Shown here: positions 45,940 to 59,744 of the stretch, one piece after another
Numbering within the stretch: position 1 is the stretch's first letter
How the letters are laid out: each line of letters starts with the position of its first letter
Source of the DNA: Heterobilharzia americana
Taxonomy: Eukaryota; Platyhelminthes; Trematoda; Strigeidida; Schistosomatidae
Direction of reading: 5' to 3'
NCBI GenBank assembly: GCA_944470555.2
Contig: OX104128.1
Location: 64,363,257-64,427,256, forward strand
DNA: 64,000 bases
Translations under genes and position numbers: made by a program
Notes under the pieces: generated by a model
What the model saw: only the letters and a program-made list of their open reading frames with translations
Told to the model about the DNA's origin: nothing
Database searches by the model: none

Positions 45940-48900
45940 CTCACTGGTACGTAATCACTTCATACTGTTTAGTCCTAAGTGCAGATCGAATTCTATCGAA
46001 TATTTTTCAATGTGATCACAATGATGAACTTCGGTAAGCCTCAACAAAACAACATCATTCTCTTACAGGCAGTTACATCCAGTTGGGAAATCTCAAACAG
46101 GACTAAACGCGCATCCAGGATTTCACAATTAACCACTATCCTTCGTTACAATCCTAACACAGTTTATATAACGAACTCTAATCACCTTTGAAATAACAGC
46201 CAATGGGGTAAGAAGTTAGGGTAAGTATTTGTCTGCGAAATAAGATGATCGTTACTTACTGAGCTTCACAAATATGACAGGATGCATAATAATCCGTTAG
46301 TGGGATAGTAACATGATCGACATGAGCATAAATATCTTTGAGTTGACCTTGTATTAGGTTGTAACTGTGTATTACTGAGCTTAGATGGATTTTTGACATC
46401 AGTAAAAAAACTTATTGAGCGAAAGAAAACAAGATATCGACAAGAAAACCACATGAACCACACAATGAACAAAGAAGATAAATCGAAGATCAGGTTAACA
46501 CAAATATTTTGAAAGTAGTCCAGCTTTATTACTGCTTAATAATTAGAAATTTGAAATCTACATGCTTACTTCCCTAATGATCCGGTTCTAAGAATAAATA
46601 GCACTGATGTTAGGTATTAGGTATTCTTGCTTTCTAACACCTAACAGAAGGTCATAGCTGTAAACTGAAAGAAAATTACATTAATTGTTAAATCTGAACT
46701 CACAACACAATTCTAAAGTCATTGTCATTGTCACTCATTTTTTCATTCAACCGTAGACGAGTATATAGTATGCACTGCCAAGATGTCCTTGGATTTTCAC
46801 TTCACACGTGGTGTTGAATCCAGAAAAGCTGCTGATTAACTCGAGAAACTCAGATCGTTGATGTAGTTTCTATAATGAATAAAAAGAACTAAATCAATCG
46901 GCCTTTGATAACACCAGATTTTTACACAGGCATTTTGTTAGTGAATGAATTCAAATCATAGATAAATTAGGTAACAGCTAGTAGTTTGGTTCACAACCTG
47001 TGTTTCATTCCATTTTCACTCATCGAATGAAGTCAATATTGAAAACTAATTACAGCTACCGTCAAAGTATCCATGACAGACTGTTGAGTTGAGTTTCATA
47101 GACCAATATCTAGAAACATTTACACTTAAAATAAGAAAATGATATTCCTCAAACAGGATATAATGTTTATAGCTCATTAGCTAGTGGAGAACTCTCTTGT
47201 ATCCGAATGAACATGAACACTGACTATGCGAGTAGCTCATCCAACTAACGAGTACACACATGGAGAAACGCATATCACATTCACTTTAAATCTAACATCA
47301 AACCTATTTTCATTATAGCCGACTGGCCAAGTTTTAATAATTAAGTGGTGATCTTTACAAGTCGATTAGTGATGATATATTCCAGTAATTGGTAAGAAGA
47401 AACCTTTAACTATAATAAGTATGAAGATATCTATTCAATTTTCTTCATAAAAATTTTAATAAATACATATCGAACCTGTTAACATTTATTGATAAAATGA
47501 CAATTTTTTTCACATGCTCAGTTTTTCATGTTTTTTTTGGAAATATCTTTGAGAAAACTATCTTTTTACCATTTGATAATCAGTCAATTTCTACAAAATG
47601 AAAGGCTAATAACTGAATGCTGTTTCCGAACGAAGAAAGTCACGCACTGTCTGAACAACTTGACATCCATAATGTAAAAGGAGAAAAATGACAGTTATTA
47701 CAATATAACATGTAGATGAGAAGCTCTGGAGACTAGACACTTCTATATAATGTTCATAAAAACATGCTTCTTACTACCAGATATTTTAACGTCCCATTGA
47801 GAAGAGATCCAGAAACTAAAATTAATGATTTTGAGGTGTTCTTTATGTATTGATTGCTGATGAAGTAACCAAGAACAAACTTCAAAGCCTAGAGAACGCC
47901 AAGCAATTATCATCAACTATGAAACATGTTGTTCGAAGATGCATTTGGATAGAACACGCTATATGCTGCCTATGTAACTAGCTATACAGCATCAGGTGAA
48001 CTGATAAACACACATGATCTCGGAGACATTCTTCATGTAGGGTAGAAAAATGTGTCTGTTAGTTTTCCAAGTTGATTTCTTATGGCAACTGCACATTCAT
48101 GACATGCGGAATAACTTTCTGTATGACATTTGAGCGATCTGGTTTCCTGAGTGTTTTTCAACTGGTCTTGACGAGGATTTCAGTAATTCAGAATTCAGAG
48201 TGTCCCCATCTCCTCAGAATAGTTTAGTCCGTTCAAAAGTTTATTTACTTTTGTGAGATGATTATTTGTTACTCTAGGAAGTTGGTTTTCATTGTCTTTT
48301 GTATAAATGATGATGAAGGAGCTCACTGAAGAGCTGATACTAGATCAAAATGTGATATCAATTTCTTACCTTGAGTCTCTTATCCACCTTCCATGAACTT
48401 TCGTCAGTTTCCTTATCAGTCAGTTAAACTACAGCAAATACTGTATCCTTTTCTATAAACGAAGATTCATTACCTCCGTCACAATTATTCATTTCACGTT
48501 CTAATGCTTTCATTGCGTGAATGAAATGTAAATGAAATACGTGGAATGGTATATCTGATGACATCAGATGGGTTCACAGTGAATTGTTCTCTAAGCTAGG
48601 ATTTTAGGCGGCAAATATTTCAATATCATACTGAACATTTCTAAATCTTCAATATTATAACTGAATTATCTCCATCTTTATGCAATTCATGAAACATTTT
48701 ACATGAAAAAGGATAGATTTTAACTCGTTTGACTTTTTCAACCAGTAAACATTTACAATACAGTAACTAGTAACAACTTTCTCATCTCTGGTTAGTAATA
48801 CAAACAGAGAATAAAAATCTTTTTATGCATAAGACAGGTTTATATGATACCCTGAGTTTATGAAATACAATTTATTCCTTAAGCCACTAATTTACATCAA

Positions 48901-49054
48901 AATACTCACCTGATCTTAACATTTTGTATAAATTATACTTCTCACATTCACCTTAATTCCATCTATCTACAGTTAATAAGAGACTGGAATTTCTAATTAG
49001 GTTTACTTACCAAACGAAATACATAAATAAAGTCTGGATTCAAGAATAAATTTA

Positions 49055-49056
<2 letters not shown>
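45940..49056. other. AT-rich spacer
   Basis: About 3.1 kb with no recognised gene, RNA or mobile element. Confidence 0.45.
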
Positions 49057-49104
<48 letters not shown>

Positions 49105-49122
49105 AGAGAGTGTGTGTGTGTG
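49057..49122. repeat. (TA)n(GA)n(TG)n microsatellite
   Basis: About 23 TA units, then GAGAGAG and about 6 TG units. Confidence 0.95.
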
Positions 49123-49124
49123 AT

Positions 49125-50655
49125 TTACCAGGGTGATATACACCTTACACAAGGAAAACCATATCGACTACTAATATATTCATTGATATGCTAAGAATAA
49201 ACAAATAAATAGTTTTTGTATTCATCTTGTTCATTTATTTCATTTAATGACAGTCTATGATGTCATGTTATACATGAAGACCGTGGAAAACAATAGAATG
49301 ACTTACAGAAAAGATTATTTCTTCTAAAGATGAGATATCTATCATTACATTATGGAAATTACAATTGTTAACGAATTATTCTATTAGCTGTGTGTATAAT
49401 AAGTGCTAACAATAGATTAGTGTGTATATTTAAAATTCGTTTTGTAGAAATTGATCTTTTGAGAAAAATGAGCATAGTAACACTGTGGAAACTAGTATTA
49501 ATGTAAGTAATTGACTCCGTTCAACAAGTGAGAATATTTAAAGATATTCACGAAATTCTTATCATTATAGGATGATAGTATTTCGTGACTCTTGACTATA
49601 ATAGCAACTACTCAAAAGTTAATCATTTTCAGAGTATAGTGTTCTTTGTAAGCATAAGAATGGTTTATCTTGATGTTATTTCTGTTGTCAAAGCACAGTT
49701 GAAAAAATATAGCTTGTTTTCAAAAAACTGGTGTTTAAAGAACAAGAATTGTGCAATTTTTAGTGGGAAAGGAAATAAACTGATATTTATCTCGTTTACT
49801 ACCTTCATACTAATGATTTAGTGTTAAGTCTTCACGAGTTTCATTGTTTACTTCAGTTGAGAACTAAGTTATACAGGTAAAGTAACAGTGAATCCAGTAA
49901 CTCTCGATCGAAACTTTATTTGTTGTTAAAGCTTTTCAGAGTAAAATACTAAATTATAGCCACTGTCTAAGTGTAACCATGAATGTTCTGAAGTAGAGGC
50001 ACTTAAATACGGTTTTGGATTATAGTATTGTACTGATTCATGGTTACGGCTTATAACTTGTTTGTCGAAACAATTTCAAAATACTCAAGACTTTTAGGTG
50101 AAGCTAACTGTCACTTAGTTTCAGTGGCCAGAACTCGCTTTCATACGTCAACCTTTGTAGAGATAGCCCTCAAATTTTTTCAGTAGCTAAATAATATTCT
50201 TCGATTGAATAGATTATTATATACTGGAATCTGTTTTGAAATTTTGAAGTCAAAGCTTTAAAGCATCTAACTTTATATGCCTAGTAACTTAAAAAAATGG
50301 GCATGAGAAATTGGGTATCACAGCATTTATCTAATAGCTTTTCTCACCAACTGTACAGATAAAGGCAGTTATTGACAGTGATTAGTCATTCTTTTTCTTC
50401 GATAAGTGAAACTGATCAGTCTTCCTTGATATGACCATACCTTTTCTGAGTTATTTTTTTGGTATTGGCCTGCTTTAGATTTTGAACGTGGATTTTCTAA
50501 CACTCTGAGATATCGGTTCATCATCTCATCAAGACTTAAATACAACCTTTATTACTTCACAGTTCAGAAAGCTGTCCACTGAGTAATTAAATGAGTGCTC
50601 AAACAATGAAATATATTATATGGTTAGAGTTGATTAACAGAAACCCCTATTTTTT
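49125..50655. other. AT-rich spacer
   Basis: No recognised feature. Confidence 0.45.
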
Positions 50656-50659
50656 CTAG

Positions 50660-50805
50660 ATTTCCTGCTTGTTGACAGGCATCATCTAGATTTATGTGCA
50701 AAATTGACGGAACTGGTGCCCTCTCAGCGATCCAAACCCACATAACCTGATGCAGCAGTCAATGTTGTCACTGCCAAGCCATTCAAGTCACTACTGGTCT
50801 CTTTT
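50660..50805 (-). repeat. SINE-C, tRNA-like head
   Basis: The minus strand reads GGCTTGGCAGTGACAACATT, then CATCAGGTTATGTGGGTTTG and GGATCGCTGAGAGGGCACCA. It aligns with 22325-22505 across head and B-box region. Confidence 0.5.
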
Positions 50806-50809
50806 AAGA

Positions 50810-51746
50810 TAGGAGGAAATACACTGGAAAGTAACCGGTGAACAATTTGTCGTTCTGACTGCTGACAAAATTTCGGTCATTCATTCTGAAAAACAGTCAT
50901 CAAGCTGGAAGAATAACCGCTTCAGTATACTTTGGTTAATGTTAACTGGTTAGAAGCAGTTAGTAGGATAAGGCTGGATTTTTTGCCACTTGGCTTCAGA
51001 TACTTATCATCAATCGACTTCAACACGGTAGCAAGTCTACTAGCTTGATTACAAATTTACAAACTTGATTGGTTAGATTCAGTCATCACTCAGGAGTAGA
51101 CAGCATGCGTTGGTTTCTCTTGATTGACGAATTATTCTATAATCGCATGCGCAGATGTATTCAGTGAATAATTGTCCAGACAGACAGAAAGTAAGTTCTG
51201 ATTTCTACTGCTAGTTACTAGTATAGGGGGTGACAATAAGCTACAGCTTAATAATGAACTTTGTGACATACATTTCTTATGTATCCGAGTGAAAATTTGA
51301 CCAGATAGTTTGACAAATATTGGGCACCGAGTGAAAAGTTAACATAAAATATAAGTTACATTAAGACAGTTCATCTCATTGTTCAATCGTGACTGGATTA
51401 TGATTGCTTTTCAATGTGGTTATATCATATCTAATTGGAAGATATAGTTTTATTGTTTGTTCTTGAGTACATGATTACCTAATATATATACGAGTATAGA
51501 AGGTATTCAACTTCAGCCAGTAAGGTTTAGATCATAACCTAGAGACGAATATGTTAGGGATAGTTATTTTTCTTTCCATTTTACTACAGACAAATATTAA
51601 ATTTTCAAAGATGGTAAACTCAAGATGTATACACTCAAATCCACAGTATTACTTGGAATAAAATGATCCCCAGAAAGTATTCTTATAATCTGGAAACGCC
51701 AGTATTTACATCCACTGTCTAAATACACAAGAATTCTAAGCGAAGA

Positions 51747-51794
<48 letters not shown>

Positions 51795-52580
51795 CGAAAT
51801 GAATAAACAAAATACCCTGAACAGTGTAGGATTGGTTAAATATCTAGTACAATAGATAAGTGATGAACTCTGGAGTAGAACAATGGTAAAGATGATTGGG
51901 CAAAAAACTGAATTGGTCCCGTTATTCCATTTGAGTGATATTACGTAGTCATCAATTTGTTGAACATTAAGAGACAGAAAAGATGAACAATTGATGACAA
52001 TTTTGAAATATATCCTGGAAAAAAAATGAATAGTTGAAAACCTTTCACATTCTTTTAAATCTTACAACTTCTTTGTTTACCATAGTCACCATGAAGAAGT
52101 AATCATGTTAGATAATTCCCTTATGATGTAATTATATTTCATTTCGTAACCTCTATGCTTGTTTCATTATTCTAAACGCGTTAATATATGCATATATAAA
52201 TAATGTGCAACTTTCCTTTCTTCTATACAGTGCTCTTCAACTTTTGATAGGGAATTATTCTACAATGTTTTATTGTAAACGTACAACTAAGATTGAGATT
52301 GCGTCAGAAAGAACATCTGTCTTTCATTGTAATCAGTTCCTCTCTTTTCTTATGGTTAAATGGGCTTATTTTCATATCTAGAGAATAAATGTCACGATTC
52401 TAGTAACATTTCAAAGTGCAGATATCAGTTGTTTGCAAGTGCTCATTTTACTAACTATGAAGCAGCATATGTTAAACTAGTCTTAAGTTATTTAAAGGGA
52501 TCCCAATAGGGTACAATATTGGGCTATGACTGAGCATAACTGGTTGTACATTAAAAAGACTATGCCTAGAACTTATATTT
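50810..52580. other. Spacer with (AT)n at 51749-51791
   Basis: Holds a 43-bp AT microsatellite; otherwise nothing was recognised. Confidence 0.5.
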
Positions 52581-52584
52581 ATCA

Positions 52585-53875
52585 TGATCATTTTTCCCTT
52601 GGGTTCCTAGTGAATCATAGGGTTTCAGTAGCAAGCTTCCATTACACTGTGTTCCCGGCAATCTTTTTAATTTGTCGCTATGACTGCCCACAAGCTTTCA
52701 TTGATTCCTCACATGATCTCCTCCATGTCACCCTCATCTGGGACGCCAAACTCGTTGCTTCTACTTTAGGTTCCACTCGACGGCCTGGCTTGGAGCATGA
52801 TGTCGCCGAATGGTCTTCTCAGTGTATGCCAATCAAACTCCACTTTCTCCCAGTGCATATTTGTAGCACAATAATTTCTTGTTGGTTCGTTCCCAGAGTT
52901 CCTTGCTGCTTATTATTTCTGGCCATCTGAGCTTCAGTAACGAGTCAGCTTGGGCAGTTGTTGATGAATATCTGTAATTTGTTGTAAATGCTTTTCGTGA
53001 CAAGCCAAGTTTCTGAACCGTCACGTAGATGCACTGACTTGACTGAAATGGTGTTGAAAATTCGGATATTGTTCACGCTTTATGCTGAGTGCAGTAGATC
53101 TCCACACTGATTTAAGTTTAGTGAAGGCTTGTCTTGCTTTTACGATCCTGGTTTTGAAGTTTTCATCCGTGCCGCCTATAGTTGAAACGATACTGCCCGC
53201 CTAGGTAGGTGAAAGAGACTACTTCCTTACGAATTCTCCCGTTAATGAAGATAAGTGCTTGTTGTTGATGCTGCTGTTCGTTGGGTATCTTCATCACTTC
53301 TGTCCTCTCTATATTCACTTGAAGTCCCGTCTTCGCTGCCTACACTACCTCTTCTGTCAACTTGTTAGCTTTGCTTGTGGATCTTTGAGTTTATACGACA
53401 CTAAACATAAATCGTCATCGGCGAAATCCGAATCTCCTCTTAGGGTCTTCTCATCAGCTCAGCCAGCGTATACCCCTCTTCTCACTCCTCACGGTTTGCT
53501 GTATGATCCAGTCCACTACAATCAGGAAGATTATGGGTGATAATAGATGGCAGCCTTCTCTTACTCCTGTCTAAACTTCACAGGTATCACTGAGCTTTCC
53601 ATTGTGAATCTCTTGTCATGTGGCGTCTTCATGTAGTAGCTGTTGAATGAGGTTGATCAAGGTTTGTGGCACTGAAACCGTAATGTTGAAACAGCTGCAT
53701 GTCAAATTACTTCTCGGTCAACACTGTCGAAGACCTGTTCGAAGTGGATGAAGGTGAGATGGAGCTGAGTTGACTGCTATTCTATACTCTGTTATATGAT
53801 GATGTGTAGTGTTGAAATCTGATCCGCACATGATTTGTTCTTCCTAAAGCCAGCGTGTTCCGGTTTTATAAGTCT
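52585..53875 (-). mobile_element. RTE-like retrotransposon, diverged copy lacking the arrays
   Basis: Minus-strand copy from RT (EHAGFRKNKSCADQISTLHI near 53790-53850, FDSVDREVI near 53715-53745) to the 3' end at about 52590. The G-x-x-QGC turn region has no pentanucleotide array. The YxDD position reads FADD near 53430, so both Asp residues are present. The C-terminal block has stops and frameshifts. Compared with the other copies it shows the ancestral, array-free arrangement. Confidence 0.84.
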
Positions 53876-53879
53876 TTTA

Positions 53880-55640
53880 AGACTTAAAGAGTATTTGTTA
53901 CAAAACAATATTACTGACGTATAAAAAGTAAATGGTGTCAGCAATAAGAGATTAAAATGAAACTTTTTTTCAGCACTCATTCACTATGCTGTCCAAAAGA
54001 CGTTGTGAAGTAGTTCTGTCCATTTGTAAACACCTAGAAAGTACATCCTTTAACTATATAACGATGTTTCAATTAGTACTATAATAATAATACATGTGAT
54101 AAAAAAAGTATACTCTAAGACAATGTATACAGAAGATGCTGAACATAAAATGGTGATCAAATTTCGAGATTCTTAAAATTTAGCATGTAAACTGCCTCAA
54201 AAAATATTTTCAGTTTGCTTTGACATTCATCTAACTGACAGCTAATGAAATAATCGAAATAATTTAAACAGAAATCGGAGAGAGCGAAGTTTAAGATGAG
54301 CACAGAAACTCGCAGTTCTGGTTATTATTTTTTTGACATGTGATGCGGTGTCCATGAAAACGCATTTAATCTATCCCTCTTATATTGAATTAAACTGAGA
54401 CACGAAAATCGATGAAACCAATCCTTATTGTTTCATGTTTATCCTCTACAAAGAAATGAACTAAACATTAGTATCATTTATCACTTTTAACATTGTTTAT
54501 ACACAAAATAGCAAAGAAGACATGATTATGGCGTAGTTGTGAAGAAACAGTACGTTTATGAACCGATAACCTACTTTATAACATTAGTTGGGATTTCATT
54601 TAAAACAGAGTAGAAATTAACTAGAGGATAAGGTATAATATCTTTATATCCCGTGTATATGATAACAAATGATGAAAAGACTAATTACTAGAAAGTTCTG
54701 AAAACATTATGATAATAAGCAAAGAATTAAGCATTACTTTTGAAAGAAACAATCTATACGCCACACCATTTCTTGCACATGAAACTAATTTTGCTATCTT
54801 TGACTCTAGAATACAAGAATATCTATCATAGATCATCTTCAATTATGCATATAGATGTGTTTGTTTCCATAACTTGCAACAAATTTCACAAAACTTGAAA
54901 TATATATCATCTAAGCGAATTAAAATATACGCTACAATCATCAGTGAAAAGGTCTCTGTTTTGTTGAAAATTCTCAAGGTTTTAAGTTCATCTGTACAGA
55001 AGTAAAACTACCATCTGATAACCATGCTTTGAATGATTGAATAGAGATTTACTCACTACTAGACTTAATGTTCTACAGTTCTATCGATCTAGAGGTCATG
55101 GAGTCGCACCACTGAAGAGATATTATGACACAACCATAACTCGAACTGAATACACAAACGTCTACTTTATGTTTTCTCTTTTTATTTCTCTACACCTTGA
55201 GATGTAAAGTTGGTTTGTATGCTGACGTTTTGGATCTTAAGCTATTTTATTACTGAAAATACTGTTCGCTACATCGAAACGTCCAAAATATTTCCTTCAG
55301 AAAAGAATGACTTTTTATATATGTCAAATAGTTCTGCGAGTGTAAACAATTGTAGAAAGGTTTTAATATAGAACGGGTTTACTCTAAAATTATTACTGAA
55401 AAGTGGGTACAACTTACTGTACAAAGCAGATTATGTAGTTAGGTATTTGTCATACAAGGTATTTCCGGTTATAAATGTTATACAAAACGTGGTAAGTTAG
55501 AAGCTGATGAATATGCGATATATCAGCATTGGTCATCAGCATACATATGAAGGATGCATAAGATGTAATCCAGCAAAAGAGGGATGTAATGTACATGCCT
55601 ATAATAGATCATGAAAGGTCAATATTCTTGTTTAGTTAGT
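53880..55640. other. AT-rich spacer
   Basis: No recognised feature. Confidence 0.45.
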
Positions 55641-55839
55641 GTGATCTCAAAGCAACCGGAAGTAATTCCATATCAAATTTGTTTAATTTGATTTATAACA
55701 CTCTGTCATACAGCACTATTTACTTGATGACGTTCCCAGCATAAATTATCACTGCTCATAATCACATCAATGTGTAATCATACAACTTTCGACATCTGAT
55801 TTTCATAGCCTGCCACCTCGTATTATTTGTTTTGATTGG

Positions 55840-56200
55840 TATTAAAATTTTCCACCCCTCTGGTATAAGTGTTGCGCTATTCCTATTATGTGTTGGGTGT
55901 AGATTTGATGAACACAAATTCAGTAATCAATTTCTCTTTCCACCTAATTATATTGAAGTATAGTGATTTTATCTCACCCTATTGTGTAGTTGTATGCTAA
56001 TCCATGCATTGCATTAGACAAGTTTTTCTCAGATTATTGGTCCCATTGAGATGGGGTCTGTCATTCTATATTGTGCTAAGTTTCTATGTTCCGCTAATCT
56101 AACTGACCCCGACCGGTGAGTATGATCTATGTACTTGACTTCACAGTCCTTACATGGGATTCGATACATTAGGTTATTTTGCGTAATTGGCTCTACTGGA
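55840..56200 (-). mobile_element. Penelope-like element fragment, GIY-YIG region
   Basis: Minus strand, open at 56029-56200: VPVEPITQNNLMYRIPCKDC, then EVKYIDHTHRSGSVRLAEHR. The YIG Gly reads YID, so the catalytic motif is changed. After a stop, frames continue to HPTHNRNSATLIP near 55870. It is the same lineage as 20010-21085. Confidence 0.78.
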
Positions 56201-56420
56201 ACCTTAAGGTGACAAAACGTATCTCTGACCCAATCGAACCAACTGAGCAAAACAATCTGATGTATCAAATCCCATGTAAGGACTGTGAAGCCAAGTGCAT
56301 AGGTCAAACTAATCAGTCCGGATCAGTCATATTAGCGGAACATAGGAATCTAACTAGATACGGAATGATGGACCCCAATAAGGTCAATAATCCAAATTAA
56401 GAAGACAGATAGGTGAGTTG
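56195..56420 (+). mobile_element. Penelope-like element fragment, inverted partner
   Basis: Plus strand: DPIEPTEQNNLMYQIPCKDC, then EAKCIGQTNQSGSVILAEHR. It is nearly identical to the opposite-strand fragment at 55840-56200, with which it forms a head-to-head inverted repeat meeting at about 56195-56200. The fragment ends at about 56420. Confidence 0.78.
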
Positions 56421-56424
56421 TGAC

Positions 56425-58025
56425 CTCGCTTAGTAACCATGTTGTAAGCGAGTTATGGAAGAGAAGGTGAAATAATCGAAAAACTTTTATTGCTAGACAT
56501 TTGACAGGTACAATATCAAAATCTCTAGTAAAGCCGCTACGGTAAACAAAACATTACTGACCCTGTTTTACTGTCAGGGGCAATCACTATTAAGGGAACT
56601 AGACACGACTTGTGTATAAAAAAAGTAGTAGTAGTTAGCCTCCAATTTTTAAGGTAACTACTGGTTTATGCTACGTTTTCGAAGTGTGGTCTTTTCACAC
56701 CTTTTTCTTTCAAATTTTCTTACTCTGTTTAATAACCTATCACAAAATTATATCTTTTAATAATAATGTACATCATGTAAGAGAATTCAGTAAAACCTGG
56801 TTTTACCCTTCAGTTTAGCGAATTACATCGGATGAAGCTGGTTAAAGTCACTTAGGTAAGGTAGTAACCATACAGATGGCTTGAACTAATAATTACTTCG
56901 ATACAATAACGTTATTTAAGAAACTGATTTTGATTTCTCAGACCCGATAAACATCATTTTAAGTTAGACTAGTTTATTGAATGCAATATTCCCTTAAGGA
57001 TAATTATCTAGTAGATAGTGTTTTGGGAATAATTTACTCCTGATAATCATACGAAAATGTGTTATATCAAATAAAGTTATCTAATATGTATATATCTACT
57101 CATATGTCAGAAATCCATATTTACTTTCCATAAAGATGAGCAATTCATGACGGATCTTTCAATTTCCTATATGGTAGGCATCTAAAGTTGAAGATTTCAA
57201 AACAAATGTTGAAATCAACCACTGTGGAAATCTTTACTGGTTGGCTAGCTTGAATAGTATACAAAGTATCTAAAATATTTCGTGAAATAACACATCTGAT
57301 GTCTTGACAACGGCCTACTTGAACATTAGGATACCATAGTTTTTTATCGAATATATTACATCAGATTTTTCCCTTGAATTTATTTGAATCATTGAAAGAT
57401 CTACGATAACACGTTTTGAAATGTTTTCAACCTGCAGTTTCTCAACTTCAGTACACAAAAGTACATCATATTTCTATTCCTCTGATAATTTGGTCGATTG
57501 CAGATTCTTATTCTGATTGAATGAACCGCCATCACCAAAATTACGTTTGATTTTCCGTGCATTCTCCATTCAGGATTAGACACTAATCTGACACCAGCTG
57601 GTTGTTTCGTTTCGTTTGAAAATAATGTGCAGGGAATGACCTTGTTGAAATATTACATGTAGAAAATTACTTACTGTATCATACATATTGTTTGGAATAG
57701 AGCGATTACTACTGTCATTCAGTTTTTTCGTATTTTAGTAAAACAAACAATGTGAGCGAAGAAATATTTCTTTTCAATTAGTTCCTCATCAATGGCTCTA
57801 CACTAATATATGTAGCATTTTCAAACGTAAAATTACATACCAATCTAGTGGTGAGAGTTGTTCAGTGAAAGGTTATCAATCTCAAAGTATCAAGAAGGTG
57901 ATAATTGATCAGGTAATTAAGACAGTTAACTAAAGCAAAGATTAATTATCGTATTGTATAATGATAACTAAAGAGCAAAAATGAACTGTTACGTAAAATG
58001 GTAAATTGTTGACGGTAATTAGAGA
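56425..58025. other. Spacer, nothing firm
   Basis: The minus strand at 57401-57600 has a short open frame with a basic composition that I could not place. Nothing else was recognised. Confidence 0.4.
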
Positions 58026-58029
58026 CAGT

Positions 58030-58147
58030 AGGGGGAGAGAAAGATGGTTAAGTCTGTAATAATAATAATAATAATGGAGCTATTAAAATATTAGTTATAG
58101 TGAATTGTGTGGTGGATGAAATGAAGAGTCTTGTTGTAATAAATGAG
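58030..58147 (-). mobile_element. 3' untranslated end of the Penelope-like element
   Basis: Directly downstream of the ORF stop, ending in an ATT-repeat (58057-58076 on the minus strand). No hammerhead core was found here. Confidence 0.5.
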
Positions 58148-59740
58148 CTATACAGATGGCCAAGGCAAAGAAAGAGGCTGTACGAATCTCTTCTGAACAC
58201 ACAGACTTGGCTTGTGTAGGTGGATTCCTATGGCTTCTGCTGTATGTAAAAGACGGACTCGTAGAGGATGGGTGAGGTGAGAAGGAATGTGATAAATAAC
58301 TTTAAAGGCATTATGAATGTTAACTCGGTGGCCGGTGTCAATCAGATGAGAGAGTATTGAGCTTCGTGTCAGTCTGGTTTCCCCCTTACTTAGCCATGAA
58401 GGATGATGCTCGGCGATTCGACGACGGACTTGCCTAACTGTACGTCCAATGTAACTAGCTCCACAGGAGCAGTTGAACTGGTAAATGCACATAGAAGAGG
58501 AGAAGTCAGGGAGTCTGTCTTTAGTTCGTGTGGTCATCATCGGCCGGCTGTAGAAAACACAACATAACTTGGCGGCATTAAATGATCTTCTTATGGCATT
58601 TCTTAAGCGTTGTGTCACAATTTCGCTGATGATGTCACCTCGAAATTGTAGTCTTAGAAACAATGGTTTCTTGGAGACTGTAGGCATTCTGGTTTTCATA
58701 TTGGATGTGTTCATATTTTTAGCCAGGAACGTTTCTGGATATCCATTACTACTGAGTAGATCGTGGATAATTTGAAGCTCTTCGTCAAAAGTATCATCTG
58801 AACAGATGAGTCTCGCCCGATGGACCAAACATTTAACGAGATTTCGTTTATATTGCAAGGGGACGAAACTCAAGAAGTGGGTGTATTGACCTGTTGACGT
58901 TGGTTTCCGATACACACTTCTTTTTATAGTTCCATCCACCTTCCTTGTCAATCGGACATCTAAGAAGGTGATGCTGTCGTCACTTTCTGTTTCAATAGTG
59001 AAGGTTATTGCTGGATGGACGCCATTGAATTCATCCAGTATGATCCTTGCATCGTCCTCATTATTCACAATCAAGAATGTATCATCTACATAACGGCAAT
59101 AAAATTCTAACCCGCTTATGATGCTTTCCAGAGGGCCATTTTCTAATTTTGCTAAGAAGAAGTCCGCTAAGATTGGGCCTAGTGGTGACCCCATAGCGAC
59201 ACCGTCTGACTGTCTATAGAATTCCTTATTGAAGAGAAAGTGTACATTCATTGTACATCGTAAGAGAAGCTCTTTCAAGGTGGATGCCGTAATTCCAATT
59301 TCTATGTTTCTCTTTTCCAGTTCGCTACATATGAAGTCCACTGTTTCCATCAGAGGGACATTTGTGAATAGGGATGATACGTCTAAGGATATCATAGACT
59401 TATTATTCACATTCAAATCTCTTATTTTATCGATAAAGTGAAAAGTATCTTTGACGCTATGCTTTACAACCTCCTTATGCAATGGTTTCAAGAGTTGTAC
59501 TAGCCATTTCGCCGTCGCATGGTATGGAGAGTTTGACATGTCAAGAATCGGTCGGAGTGGTAATCCATTCTTATGCACCTTTGGTAAACCATACAACCTC
59601 GGTGTTACTGTGCCAGTAGGTCTGAGTGTTTCATACTCATTTTGTGAAATGAAGCCTTGCTGTATCAAGTAAATCACAGACTGTATTTTGTAAAATAGAT
59701 TTTCTCCATGATATTTGGTCCCTGAATTTGTATTAAATTA
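58148..59740 (-). CDS. Penelope-like reverse transcriptase with GIY-YIG nuclease, 5'-truncated
   Basis: A clean open frame of 509 codons from a GTG at 59677, extended a further 20 codons to a stop at 59738-59740, so the true N-terminus is missing. Residues below count from the GTG. RT: LYGLPKVHKNGLPLRPI (28-44), SLDVSSLFTNVP (97-108; D99 is the first catalytic Asp), AMGSPLGP (161-168), YVDD (196-199; both Asp kept), FLDVRL (238-243), VYRKPT (255-260). The C-terminal GIY-YIG-type nuclease reads CIYQFNCSCGASYIGRT (397-413), with Arg419/420, the IAEH motif (422-424 region) and a likely catalytic Glu481. Family RTs are usually over 700 residues with finger motifs RT1-2, which are absent here. It is therefore probably inactive as an RT but a recent insertion, given the lack of stops. 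It is a different lineage from the broken Penelope-like copies in the window. The function is retrotransposition. Confidence 0.85.
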
Positions 59741-59744
59741 TGTA

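Noticed and set aside
57401..57600. A short basic protein on the minus strand
   Set aside because: No family motif, start context or neighbour supports it. I left it unannotated.
58030..59740. A hammerhead associated with the Penelope-like ORF, as known in some family members
   Set aside because: I scanned both flanks by eye for CUGANGA followed by GAAA with pairing stems and found none; the 5' end of the element is missing.
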